From: Anodontia alba
Taxonomy: Eukaryota > Mollusca > Bivalvia > Lucinida > Lucinidae
Length of the DNA: 64,000 bases
Reading direction: 5' to 3'
NCBI GenBank assembly: GCA_964016985.1
Contig: OZ024834.1
Span: 87,208,937-87,272,936, forward strand
Part shown: positions 54,009-64,000 of the stretch, piece by piece
How positions within the stretch are numbered: position 1 is the first letter of the stretch
Layout of the letters: every line of letters begins with the position of its first letter
The notes under the pieces: model-generated
Seen by the model: the letters and a program-made list of their open reading frames with translations, nothing else
The model's database searches: none
What the model was told of the DNA's origin: nothing
Position numbers and translations under genes: made by a program

Positions 54009-54860
54009 GTTGAAAAAGGGCCATAACTATCATAATAAGTGGCAGATTTTACCCTAAATTGAACTTGACCTATATTTTATGATTATATACCTGTGTTAAT
54101 AGGAATCCAATACACTAATGTTTTCAAAAGATATCAAACGGAAACTATTTTTCAGTGTTAAAAAAGGGCCATAACTCCCAAAATAAGAAAAAGTTGAAAA
54201 AGGGCCATAACTCTCATAGTAAGTGGCAGATTTTACCCTAAATTGAACTCGACCTATATTTTATTATTATATACCTGTTAATAAAATATGAATCCAATAT
54301 ACTAATCTTTTCAAAAGATATCGAACAGAAACCAGCTGAAGTTGAAAAAGGGCCATAACTCCCATAATAATTGGTGGATTTTACCCTAAATCGAACTTGA
54401 CCTACATTTTATGTTTATTATACCTGTGTATAAAATTTGAATCCAATACACTAATCTTTTCAAAAGATATCGAACGGACACCAGTTGAAGTTGAAAAAGG
54501 GCCATAACTCCCATAAAAATTGGTGGATTTTACCCTAAATCGAACTTGACCTACATTTAAAGATTATGTACCTGTGTACATAATTTGAATCCAATACACT
54601 AATCTTTTCAAAAGATATCGAACGGAAACCAGCTGAAGTTGAAAAAGGGCCATAACTCCCATAATAATTGGTGGATTTTTGATTTGATTTTAAATCAAAC
54701 TTGACCTACATTTTATGATTATATACCTGTGTACAAAATTTGAATCCAATACACTGATCTGTTCAAATGATATCGAATGGAAACCATTTTTGTTACTTAT
54801 GGATGGGCAGGATGGACAGGACAGACGGACGGACAGCGGTGATACTATATGCGCCCCCAA
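54009..54860. repeat. 148-bp tandem array, 5 units, with GGACGGAC-type end
   Basis: GTTGAAAAAGGGCCATAACT recurs at 54009, 54193, 54341, 54490 and 54638 (periods 184, 148, 149, 148). It ends in GGACAGACGGACGGACAGCG and ACTATATGCGCCCCC. Confidence 0.9.
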
Positions 54861-55070
54861 TGAAAATGGCAGAAAAATTATGTGGCTACCTCCTTTTATT
54901 TGCAGGTAAGGTCAGCTGTCTACACTGCTTGCTCAAGCCTGGTGTCCAAGTATTAGGGTGTATGTGGTACCATGAAAGCATTTTAATGGTATTTTATAGA
55001 TCGTCTTTAATCTTAACAATGTTACAAACATGGAGAATAAAGAACGGGTAAATACTGGGACCATAACCCA

Positions 55071-55418
55071 TTAGCCTTTAATGCTTGGCATGCTGGGAAA
55101 AAAAAAACAGCAGATGACATCCTGAAATATTTTTCTTAATTTTCCCAGAAAACAGGCTTTGACATTGCATGCAAATTGTCTCCAAAGGAGACAATTTGCA
55201 TGAAATGTTAAGGTCTGTTTTCTGAGAAAAAGGGGAAAAAAAATATGTCGTCTGCTGAATTTGCCAATAAGGTGGTAATTATAACTGCAGCAGACGATAT
55301 TTTCATTTTTTTTTTGTTTTTTTTTTGTTGCATTTTGTAGAGAAAATAAGACCTGGCACTTCATGTGAAATGTCTGCTAGGCAGACAATTCACATGAAAT
55401 ACCAAGTCTTATTTTCTC

Positions 55419-55456
<38 letters not shown>

Positions 55457-55485
55457 AATTAGAATGTCGTCTGCTACAGTTTGCT
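55071..55485. mobile_element. Pal-C then Pal-C2
   Basis: 55071-55276 and 55282-55485. The C2 copy carries an A run and (AT)n at 55415-55454. Confidence 0.78.
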
Positions 55486-55736
55486 AAGAGCCATAAATCA
55501 TTAAGAGACATTCGGTCAATGTTTACTTATACTTGATCATTAAGAAAAGTAAATTTTATGAAAATAATAACAAGTGGCACCATCAATAAATACACCACCA
55601 GATAAGACGGTACCTGAATAGATACTTTTCTGATTTCACCACAAAAACAGATATTGTGAGTACCTGGAGTGGAGAGTACCGCTACACACAATATATTTTG
55701 CTCTGGGGATGTGTAAAATGTCCTAAAATTCCATAC

Positions 55737-55920
55737 ACCAAAGTTGCCAATAAAATGGCACATGCAAACAGTGCAGACCCAGATCAGACTGCTCCTGGGG
55801 GAGCAGTCTGATCAGGGTCTACACTGCTTGCCTTTCCTCAAAGTATTTTAAGAAATAACTGCATAAAAAGCAAAATTTAGGCAAAAAAGGTAGGAATAAA
55901 GTTTTTGAAATTTTAGGACG
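55737..55920. mobile_element. Pal-B2
   Basis: GACTGCTCCTGGGGGAGCAGTC centre; flank as at 3315-3500. Confidence 0.75.
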
Positions 55921-56084
55921 TTAGTGACGTTTACCGTTCAAGATATATTTTCCTGGAGAAAAATACAAATGTCAATACTTTTTTGTAGTACCCATTTGGT
56001 ATCCCTTCCGGAGGCAAGTCCAATGAGTATCCAAAAACTAACAAATACAATGTACCTCAACTATGAAAATGCTCAGGAAAAATA

Positions 56085-56290
56085 GTAGCAGACTACTCGT
56101 ACCTTCTAATTTTTTAAAATTATTTTTTTTTTCTCAGAAAAAAAAAAAAAAAAAAAAAGGCTCAAAATTTCATTTTCTGCCAAGCAGACAATATACATGA
56201 AATTTCAAGCCTTATTTCTTCTTCTTTTTTTTTTTCATGTTGTTGTTGTTGTTTTTTTTAATCAAAATGTCGTCTGCTGCAGTTTTGACA
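56085..56290. mobile_element. Pal-C2, A/T-run expanded
   Basis: TAGCAGACTACTC ... ATGTCGTCTGCTGC; CTGCCAAGCAGAC centre. Confidence 0.65.
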
Positions 56291-56484
56291 AGCATATTTA
56301 AAATACAGTTAAATCATCAATTCCATCTAGAGCAATGAATTATCAGGCTTGTCTGACTCTAGAAAAATTCTTATAAATGGAGCTTTTCAAAATGATCTTT
56401 TCAAATTCCTCTATCCACAGCCCCAGCCCCACCCAACATTTTTTTTTTTTTTCAAAACTTTGTTTTTCAGTATCATAAATAAAA

Positions 56485-56712
56485 TATTATGTATAAACAG
56501 TGATTTTTTTACCTGTGCATCCCGAGTCCCGTACTCACATTTTTTGCTTTGGGACTCACATTTTAAATCTCAGCGAGTCCCAGGACTCAAAGTTGTAGTG
56601 GAAAATTCTGTAATGGATGCAATGATTTTCTAGTAGGACTCACTTTATATAGCCCAAGCGAGTCCCGGGACGCATAGGTATAAAATTGTAAATAAATCAC
56701 TGTATAAATATC
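56485..56712. mobile_element. Inverted-repeat element (family N)
   Basis: ACAGTGATTTTTTTACCTGT / ATACCTATGCGTCCCGGGAC-type arms: TACCTGTGCATCCCGAGTCC at left, with its near complement ending 56681, and CAGTGATTTAT beyond. Interior GACTCACATTTT words. Confidence 0.65.
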
Positions 56713-56755
56713 TATAAAAGCTATTAAACTTCAATGCAACATTATCCAAGAACTT

Positions 56756-56759
<4 letters not shown>

Positions 56760-56794
<35 letters not shown>
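56760..56794. repeat. (AC)n microsatellite
   Basis: About 17 AC units. Confidence 0.95.
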
Positions 56795-56796
<2 letters not shown>

Positions 56797-57042
56797 AATT
56801 GCACTTTTCACGAGAAAAAAAAAAATGCTGATATTGCCACAAATTGCTGTCAATTGCATTCCAGTTACAAAATCAAATCTTTATCCTGAACTTCATTATT
56901 ATCACGAGATTATTGTATATATCCACAGGCTTGGAAATGCACTCTATAGAACACCGATTAACGTACATTCTGACAGTCAACATATGATATCCAATCAATA
57001 CATGCCACTATAGGCTGTCAGAAACTACCTTCATGAAAATTT

Positions 57043-57319
57043 AACCCTTAAAGCGCCAATCACAACAATTGTCGTCTGCTTTGTCTTCTGCTTGTGATTT
57101 TTAAAGTCATTTCTGCAAACAGTGTGGACCCAGATCAGACTGCTCCTCCTTTAGGAGCAGTCTGATCAGACTGCTCCTCCTTTAGGAGCAGTCTGATCTG
57201 GGTCCACACTGTTTGCCGGTATGCAAAAATAGGTTTGAAAAGTTTGCAAGAATATTCAGCAGACGACATAAACAGACGACATTTTCAGATGCAGTTTTTC
57301 TTGGCGCTTTATGGGTTAA
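57043..57319. mobile_element. Pal-P piggyBac-like element with doubled hairpin
   Basis: TTAACCCTTAAAGCGCCAAT / TTGGCGCTTTATGGGTTAA ends. Inside, the Pal-B2-type core has GACTGCTCCTCCTTTAGGAG-AGTCTGATCA repeated twice. Confidence 0.8.
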
Positions 57320-57495
57320 CACTAAGCATGTTGGGTAAAAATTCTAGCAGACGACATTTTGAAATATTTTTCCCAGAAAATAGGCTTTGACATTTCAAGC
57401 AAATTGTCTCCTTGCATGAAATGACAAAGCGGATTTTCTTGAAAATATAAGAAAAATGTCATCAATCTGTTGTCTGCTGAATTAGCACAGATAAA
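57320..57495. mobile_element. Pal-C, inner arm shortened
   Basis: Abuts Pal-P; shares TTAACAC at the junction. Confidence 0.65.
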
Positions 57496-57514
57496 GTTAT
57501 AAACTAATCATAAA

Positions 57515-57835
57515 TTTTTTTCAACAATGGTATTGAAACTATTCTTATTTCTCCACAAAACATATGTTTTTGGGTAGAAACACAGCTCGAGACAAGACTT
57601 TTGACCAAGCCAAAACAATTTGAAATTTCTCTTATTATTCCATAAAACATATATGTACATGTAGATCCAGATAGGTGGGGTATATGTGTCTTATTTCCAT
57701 GGTAAGTTATGTTGTGGGTACCCATTAGAAGTGCCTCAGCAGGCAGTTCACAAGAAATGTCACGTCTTACTCTTTGAAATTACTAAAAAAAAAAAAAAAA
57801 AAAAAAGAAAATCGAAAAGTTGTATGCTGCAGTGT
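57515..57835. other. Pal-A and Pal-C2 remnants
   Basis: Fragments ACATATG, TTGTGGGTACCCATTAGAAG, a 25-A run at 57783; too decayed to delimit. Confidence 0.5.
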
Positions 57836-58097
57836 GATTAGTACCTGACAGCTAAAAACTTTTCAAATTTTGCTCTGGATAAAATTGGGACAGACAGATG
57901 GAAGGGCACATTCTGAGAAACATTACTAGTACCTGTTTTTGTACATAAACTAAAAATAACTAAACGTAGTTAACACAGGGTTCTCATCAACTCCAAACAT
58001 GGAGTCCTATTTTTCTGGGAAATTTTGCAAAATTGCAATGAGGAACTCCTACTTTTTTGAGAAAATGGCTTTGGGGCTCCAGTTATCAGAATCCTAT

Positions 58098-58985
58098 TGA
58101 GACCCATGTCATGCCTACCAAATGAATGAATGCGTAACCACTGGTTAAGAATGTGAAACAATTAGATCAAATCCGGTTAGGGATCAGATGACTCAAAAAG
58201 GTAAACAAACTTTGCATTTTCCGTGTTTCATGAGCGATATAAATGTTTGGAGGAAATTATTTAAAAAACGGGGAATTACATTCAAGTGCCCATTGATATT
58301 GGCATCTGTGGAGTAAATCTCAGACCACCTACTTCATGCTTATAGGCTGAATTATGTTTGCATTAAATACTATGTTATTTCAGAATAAACAGTGCAATGC
58401 TTATCAGGTTGGCTAAAAATGCTTCCGCAGAACAAGCTTCGTGTTTTCCTGGAGGTGAAATCAGACCCACTTTATAGCTGTAAGTTTTGTTATTATTTAC
58501 ATGTATATAGATCTTATGTGTAACCAGCCATTTTCGACCTTTCCCGTGCGATTTTTCGACAATGCTGCATTAACAACCAAAATATCCATAACACAAATAA
58601 CCACGTGTCTATCGTGTGTGCATGATGATATGTTGAACTTCTAGCACAGCGCAAAATTAAATAAAGGACAAAAAACACCACGAATTACCACGTGTTTTCT
58701 ATGCCTTTCGGTACACCTTCAGCATGCAAAAAATAATTCAGCCTATAAGCATGAAGTAGGTGGTCTGAGATTTACTCCACAGACGCCAATATCAATGGGC
58801 AGCTGAATGTATTATTCCCCGTTTTTTAAGTAATTTCCTCCAAACATTCATATCGCTCATGAAACACGGAAAATGCGAAATTTGTTTACCTTTTTGAGTC
58901 ATCTTATCCCTAACCGGATGTCGATCTAATTGTTTCACCTTCTTATGCATTCATACTTTTGGTAGGCGTGACATGGGTCTGTTCA
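58098..58985. mobile_element. 888-bp element with roughly 250-bp inverted arms
   Basis: Left arm 58098-58353, right arm 58732-58985, about 90 percent complementary by eye (AATTCAGCCTATAAGCATGA, TTTACTCCACAGA, AACGGGGAAT, TTTCATGAGCGATAT). The 380-bp centre has no recognisable coding frame. CpG is frequent in the centre. Confidence 0.82.
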
Positions 58986-59035
58986 TCTGAAGCCCCTGAT
59001 ATGTACTCTTAGAAAGACAGAATAGCCTATATCAC

Positions 59036-59335
59036 AGTTCCAGATGAGGTGCTTTGTTCAACAATAAACTATTGACATTTTTCTAGATAAGAGTGGGTAT
59101 CAAGAAATAGTTTACTTATTTCTCCACAAAAACATATGTTATGGGTACGGTACTCATTAGAAGCACCTCAGTGAGGTGCTTCTAATGAGTACCCACAACC
59201 TATTTTTTTTGTGAAGAAATAAGAAAAGTGAGGCACTTCTAATGAGTGCCCATAACATAATGTTTTCATAGAGAAATAAGAAAAATATCATTACTTTTGG
59301 ATTGAAAAAATAAAAAAAAAAGCAGCTTACCAAGG
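59036..59335. mobile_element. Pal-A with duplicated right arm
   Basis: Complete palindrome to about 59230, then a second GTGAGGCACTTCTAATGAG arm. Confidence 0.8.
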
Positions 59336-59340
59336 ACTAC

Positions 59341-59830
59341 TGGTATGTTATTTCTCAACAAACAAAATGTATCTTTTGGGTACTTTATTTAGAAGTACTC
59401 AGCTGAGACACTACTAATGAGTACCCAAAATGCATTTTCATGAAGAAATACGAAATTTGAAAAGGATTTACTCTTATCTGGAGATGTTTTTTCACCAATA
59501 TCAGCTTACTGGAGTTTTGTTTCCAGCTAATTGGGTAATAAAAATTTAAAGCCAGTCAAAAAGACTGAATCTGCTCAGTTTTCCTGATTTAAGTCTCATT
59601 AAATTCTGAATTATCACTGCTCTAGATAGTAGATACATAATGATCCTACCTCCAGATATATATACAAGAAATTTATTCTGCTAAAAATATTGATATTTTT
59701 TTATTTCTCCATGAAAACATATCAATATGTTGTTGGTATATATACCCATTAGAAGGGCCTCCACAATGTATAATTTTTTTGTGAAGGAATAAGAAAAAAT
59801 AGCTATATTACCACTCTTATCTGGGGCCAT
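59341..59830. mobile_element. Two degenerate Pal-A copies
   Basis: About 59341-59487 (AGTACTCAGCTGAGACACT centre) and 59625-59830 (stem largely lost). Confidence 0.6.
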
Positions 59831-59884
59831 GTACACAATTTACACAGAAACTGTAACTATTTCCTTGAAAATATGTTTGAACAG

Positions 59885-60565
59885 CTAGGGTCACACAACT
59901 CACCAAAATACAAGAATACTACTGAAATACCCATGAAAAATATACCAGTAGGTACCTGTATGCCTGTGAAAGACAGCTATTAAAGACACCAATATTGGCT
60001 TTAATTAATTAATTAAGTAAGTAATATTATGTCAACCTACTGGAAAAAGGAAAATATTTTAAGTTCAAATAATTTGCAAATTGTCTTAAAGTTTTTTTGT
60101 TGTTTTTGTTTTGTTTGAAAATAACAACTATCAACAATGTTTTCAAATTAAAAAAAAAGAAAACATTTCAAAGACAACTTGCAAATTATTTGAAGTTAAA
60201 ATATTTTCCCTTTCCATTAGGGTGACAAAATATTACTTAATTAATCAATCAAAGCCAATATTGGTGTCTTTAATAGGTGTTGAAAATATTGTCTGACCTC
60301 ATGTATATGATGTAGGGGGAAAGTTTTTTAAGACCAGTTTAGCAACAGGACTGAGGCATATACACCAGTGATTTAATCCACCCAACTGACCACCAACTGA
60401 CCAGTAATGACCGGTTAAAACCGGTTTTAACCACCAGCCCGACCAATACTCATTTTGACCGGCTTTTTGCCAACCTTGCTTTTACAGGTATACAGTGTAC
60501 CTGTATTTTTCACGGGTATTCCAGTATTTCGGTAGTATTCAAGTATTTCGTTGAGTGGTGTGACC
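59885..60565. mobile_element. 680-bp element with two-level inverted repeats (family O)
   Basis: Outer arms 59887-59975 and 60483-60563 (GGTCACAC..CTCA, GAAATAC, GTGAAAAATA). Inner palindrome 59978-60280 (TATTAAAGACACCAATATTG and complement). Between them, 60290-60480 contains the perfect 20-bp palindrome GGTTAAAACCGGTTTTAACC. Confidence 0.78.
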
Positions 60566-60772
60566 AGGACAGCTGCATATTATGTAATAAGAAGGATTCA
60601 AAAACAGATGCTACAGACTGACTTTATAGTGAAATTTATAAAACTACCAATAGTCTTTTTCTGTCCAAGGAGTCATATTTTGAATCCTAGAAACTTAATT
60701 AAAATATTTTGAATATCAGGAAAAAGACGTTCACGTGCCTTGATACAGACTGAAGTGTTATAATAGCCATTG

Positions 60773-61062
60773 TTGGGAGGTTGGGTGGTGCAAAGGTGTC
60801 GTGTATCTTACATCACCAGGGCGTCCAACTGATACTGGCTTATACATGTAGCTGGGCAAGGCCTGCTATCCTTGTAGAAAGTAAGGGTAGAGGGGAAATG
60901 TTTTTATTTCTTCTGTTTCTTCTCTTTTGTTCCTGTTCCTCTTTCTCCCCTGTTTGTCTCTTTCATCTCTTCTACTATCTCTTTTTTCCCTTTCTCTGGG
61001 AGATGACACAACATGACCCACAAGGGTTAACGTGTCATTAAACACCAACACAATTAATTATT
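60773..61062 (+). mobile_element. SINE-3-like element, first orientation
   Basis: GGTGGTGCAAAGGTG at left and GTCATTAAACACCAACACAA at right. ATAGCCATTG / ATAGCCACTG flanks resemble a target duplication. Orientation sign is arbitrary but opposite to the next copy. Confidence 0.7.
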
Positions 61063-61224
61063 ATAGCCACTGCTATTATTAATTGATACACAGAATGTGT
61101 CATGCCACACGGACCCAGCCATAGCCGTGCTTTGACGCCATTTTTGCCATAAATTCCAACATTTTTGTTGCAATAAAACCTTCCAATGTGTAAAGGTTCT
61201 GCCACCTATACACACTGGTATCAT

Positions 61225-62010
61225 GGCTAGGGCTGGCTAATCAGGGCTAAAAAGATAATCGATTATCAGTCCTGCTATTCTGATTGATAATCGATTAGTA
61301 ATCAGTAAAGATTGATTGTGTTGGGGTTTAACGACACGTCAACCCTTGAGGGTCATTTTGTGTCGTCTCCCAGAGAAAGGGAGAAAAGAGATAGAAGAGA
61401 GAGTAGAGGAGATGAAAGAGAGGGACAGGGAAGAAAGAGGAACAGGAATGAAAGTGAAGAAACAGAAGAAATAAAAACATTCCCCCTCTACCCTTACCCA
61501 CTACAAGGCTAGCAGGCCTTGCCCAACTGTAAGCCAATATCAGTTGGACGCCCCGGTGATCTAAGATACACAGCACCTTCGCACCACCCGACCACCCACA
61601 ATCAGTAAAGATTTGGTCATAATCTTACCTTTCTGGCTTACTGTCAGAGCATGACTCTTACCATGTTATACTTTACCGTAGGTATTCAGACCAACAGGCC
61701 TTAACAAACAGTGAAGACACAGATGAGATGCAGCAGAATGCAGCATCTCACCATAGTCTACACAGTTTGCCACTCATCCACCTACTTTAAGACCCAATAC
61801 TGGGTAGTTAATCATACTTGTTCAAATTTTAGAAAAAGTATGGTAAACAGTTGAGGTGTCTGAATCTTAGATAAATATGGTAATGTAACAGACACAGAAA
61901 TCAAATAATCGATTATTAGCAAATCAGTAATGATAATCCATTTTGTGGAATTTACTGATCGATTAATTGATTATCCGATTAATTTTGATTGTGCCAGCCT
62001 TAATCATGAT
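61225..62010. mobile_element. hAT-like non-autonomous element holding SINE-3
   Basis: TAGGGCTGGCTAATCA at left; right end complement is TAAGGCTGGCACAATCA. Flanks ATCATGGC / ATCATGAT (6 of 8). ATAATCGATTATC words near both ends. Contains a Pal-B3-type hairpin at 61706-61772. Confidence 0.65.
61313..61599 (-). mobile_element. SINE-3-like element, 13-bp duplication
   Basis: Flanked by AATCAGTAAAGAT at 61300-61312 and 61600-61612. Purine-rich middle (GAGAAAGGGAGAAAAGAGAT). Long open frames on both strands are a by-product of that composition. Confidence 0.88.
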
Positions 62011-62058
62011 GCAACAACATTTGGTGCTATTGCTCTGCCAATAATAAGTTGAGGCTTA

Positions 62059-62271
62059 CTTAACCCTTCTCTTGCTGTACACATCATGCCCTGTTTTAGC
62101 AAACAGTGTAGATTCAGATCAGTTGGCTTCTGAAGAAGCCAACTGATCTGGATCTGCACTGTTTGTCATTAAATATGTGAATTTCTATCCAAAACCTGGA
62201 TCAAGTAATCTGATTTGCTGGAAATTAGAAGCGGGCATGGCATCTTACTTTATTCAGCAAGGCAAGGGTTA
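62059..62271. mobile_element. Pal-B1, well preserved
   Basis: TTAACCCTTCTCTTGCTGTA to TTCAGCAAGGCAAGGGTTAA; perfect GGCTTCTGAAGAAGCC centre. Confidence 0.85.
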
Positions 62272-62340
62272 ATTACATGTATTTGTTAATGATGACCAAT
62301 CTCTTTCAGTTAAGCAGTTGTTGTTTTTTTTATTTATAAA

Positions 62341-62527
62341 CATTGCTCCAGACAAGAGGGGGTATCCACATATTATTTTTCTTATTTCTCCAAGAAAACA
62401 CACATTGTGGGTACTCTATAGAAGTGCCTTGGTGAGATGCTTCTAATGAGTACCATAACATAAGTTTACATGGAGAATTAGAAAAATATCAATATTTTTC
62501 AGCTCAAAAAATGCCTTATCTGGAATT
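62341..62527. mobile_element. Pal-A
   Basis: TTGCTCCAGACAAGAGGGGG left end, GCCTTATCTGGAATTACA right end. Confidence 0.8.
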
Positions 62528-62659
62528 ACATGTACATGTATGATAAATAAATAAATTGTCAATATGGTGGTTTCATCGCAGAACTTACAAATAATGTCTT
62601 AGTTTCAACAGTCTGTCAGTGCTGTAAAACAAGTCAAGCAACCCTCCGTCTAGTCAAAT

Positions 62660-62838
62660 TTTGTGTTGAGGTTTTACGGCCCATTCAACCCAATGGGGTC
62701 ATGTAGAGCATGGTCAGTTTACCTAACTACACTTTTACTGGGCAGGCTTAGTCCTCTAAGCGGTTAACCAGTATTGTGCACATTCTTTCGTCTGAAACTG
62801 ACAACTGCCCTTCTTGAATAGCAGAAGGGAGAGAATGT
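62660..62838 (-). mobile_element. SINE-1, head truncated
   Basis: TTTTGTGTTGAGGTTTTACG to GAAGGGAGAGAATG. Confidence 0.78.
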
Positions 62839-63048
62839 TAGGCTTTCTAATCAGAATGCTGACCCACACAGCTGGAAATTTTTTTAGGAATTTTCACTTG
62901 TCTGTATGACCAGAGTTACATGGAAATTTGAAGTTGGATTTTTTTACACCAGTAAAAGAAAAGACGTTTACTCCTCCCCCTCCAACAGGAGGCACTTAAG
63001 TCATGGTGAGTGAACAAGTTGAATTATCCATCCCTGTACCACCAACAT

Positions 63049-63238
63049 TAACCCTTGTCATGCTGAATAAATTAAGATGCCACGCCCACTTCAAATTTTC
63101 AGCCAATTACTTGATTACTTGATCCGAGTTTTTGACAGAAATTCACATATTTAATGACAAACAGGGCAGATTCAGATCAGTTGGGTTCTACACTGTTTGC
63201 TAAGACAGGACATGTCGTGTTATGCAAGAGAAGGGTTA
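63049..63238. mobile_element. Pal-B1, reverse orientation, core deleted
   Basis: TTAACCCTTGTCATGCTGAA to CAAGAGAAGGGTTAA; half of the core stem is missing. Confidence 0.75.
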
Positions 63239-63775
63239 AGACACGCTAATCAGAACTGAAAAGATTATGGATTATCAGTCCTGCCATTTCAATCGACACT
63301 CGACTAGTAATCACCGAAGATTTGATCATAATTTTACGTCTGTTTGAGCATGACTCTTACCATGTTATATTTTACTGTATGTATTTGGTCAGACAGGCCT
63401 GAGCAAACAGTGTAGACCCAGATGAGATGTTGCAAAATGTGGCATCTCATCAGGGTCTACACTGTTTGCCACTCATCCACCTTTTTTAGACACAACACTG
63501 GGTAGTATTACTACCCAGTGTTGTGTACTTACTAAGTAAGTACACTGTTTGCCACTCATCCACCTATTTTTAGACACAACACTGGGTAGTTGTACTTATC
63601 AAAGTTTTTTGATACAGTATGGAAAGGAATTGCGGTATCTGATACTAAGACAAAATATGATAAAGAAACAGACACAGAAATCAAATGATCTATTATTAGC
63701 AAATCTGTAACTAAGAATTTTTGTGCAATTTATCAATCAATTAATTGATTATCAGATTAATTGTGTTAGCCTTAA
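63239..63775. mobile_element. hAT-like element, paralogue without SINE-3
   Basis: Collinear with 61225-62010. The site AATCACCGAAGATTTGATCA is uninterrupted here. A 63480-63595 segment is locally duplicated (CACAACACTGGGTAGT three times, one inverted). Confidence 0.7.
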
Positions 63776-63785
63776 CCAACATCCA

Positions 63786-63960
63786 TAGCAACAGATAGGG
63801 TGCTTTTTTCATCCGAAAAATGCTGATATCTTTCTTATTTCTCCATGAAAACATATGTTGTGAGGGGACAACCGGTACTCATTAGAAGTGCCTCGGCGAG
63901 GCGCTTCTAATGAGTACCCACAACATATGTTTTCCTGGAGAAATAAGAAAAATATACAGA
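63786..63960. mobile_element. Pal-A
   Basis: CATAGCAACAGATAGGGTGC left end; insertion GGGGACAACCGG in the left arm; good stem otherwise. Confidence 0.8.
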
Positions 63961-64000
63961 GTTCTCACTAGGATTTTGAAAGCAGGAGTTTAAGAATCCA

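Noticed and set aside
60781..61576. Charged Arg/Glu-rich and Leu/Phe-rich frames on both strands
   Set aside because: They are the two SINE-3 copies read in frames opened by the purine/pyrimidine-rich middle.

Overview
The window is eukaryotic, very AT-rich and intron-dominated. It most likely comes from a bivalve mollusc or another lophotrochozoan: short conserved exons sit in introns packed with tRNA-headed SINEs, palindromic MITEs and a tyrosine-recombinase retrotransposon. The species assignment is inference. No prokaryotic features, CRISPR array, rRNA gene or free-standing tRNA gene was seen.

Host gene. Thirteen exons on the minus strand, 43025 down to 629, encode about 648 codons of a liprin-alpha (PPFIA family) scaffold protein. 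They run from the N-terminal coiled coil, through the long central coiled coils and the acidic LSPSGHTDAQTL segment, into the serine/proline-rich linker before the SAM domains. Splice phases match at every junction and all sites are AG...GT. The first coding exon(s) and the C-terminal SAM-domain exons lie outside the window, or in one case possibly unrecognised inside it. A further exon-like segment at 48642-48746 is unassigned.

Autonomous mobile element. The E9-E10 intron holds a near-intact Ngaro-like (DIRS order) retrotransposon on the minus strand. It has four overlapping open frames: Gag with a CCCH finger and a zinc knuckle, RT/RNase H, tyrosine recombinase, and SGNH hydrolase.

Intronic repeats. 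(i) SINE-1, about 320 bp with a tRNA-like head, has about 22 copies. SINE-2 has about 8. All copies seen lie in the same orientation as the host gene. SINE-3 is a pair in opposite orientations. (ii) Pal-A is a roughly 190-bp near-perfect palindrome with about 35 copies. (iii) A group of palindromic families (Pal-B1, B4, C, C2, P) begins TTAA-CCCTT or similar and ends with the complement, a piggyBac-like signature. (iv) Pal-D inserted three times at CAG-type sites. (v) There are single palindromes with TA, TAA or TATG duplications, minisatellites, a 148-bp array, and a TG microsatellite of more than 200 bp. Nested insertions give a relative chronology in several places. Repeat boundaries are by eye, usually within about 10-20 bp.
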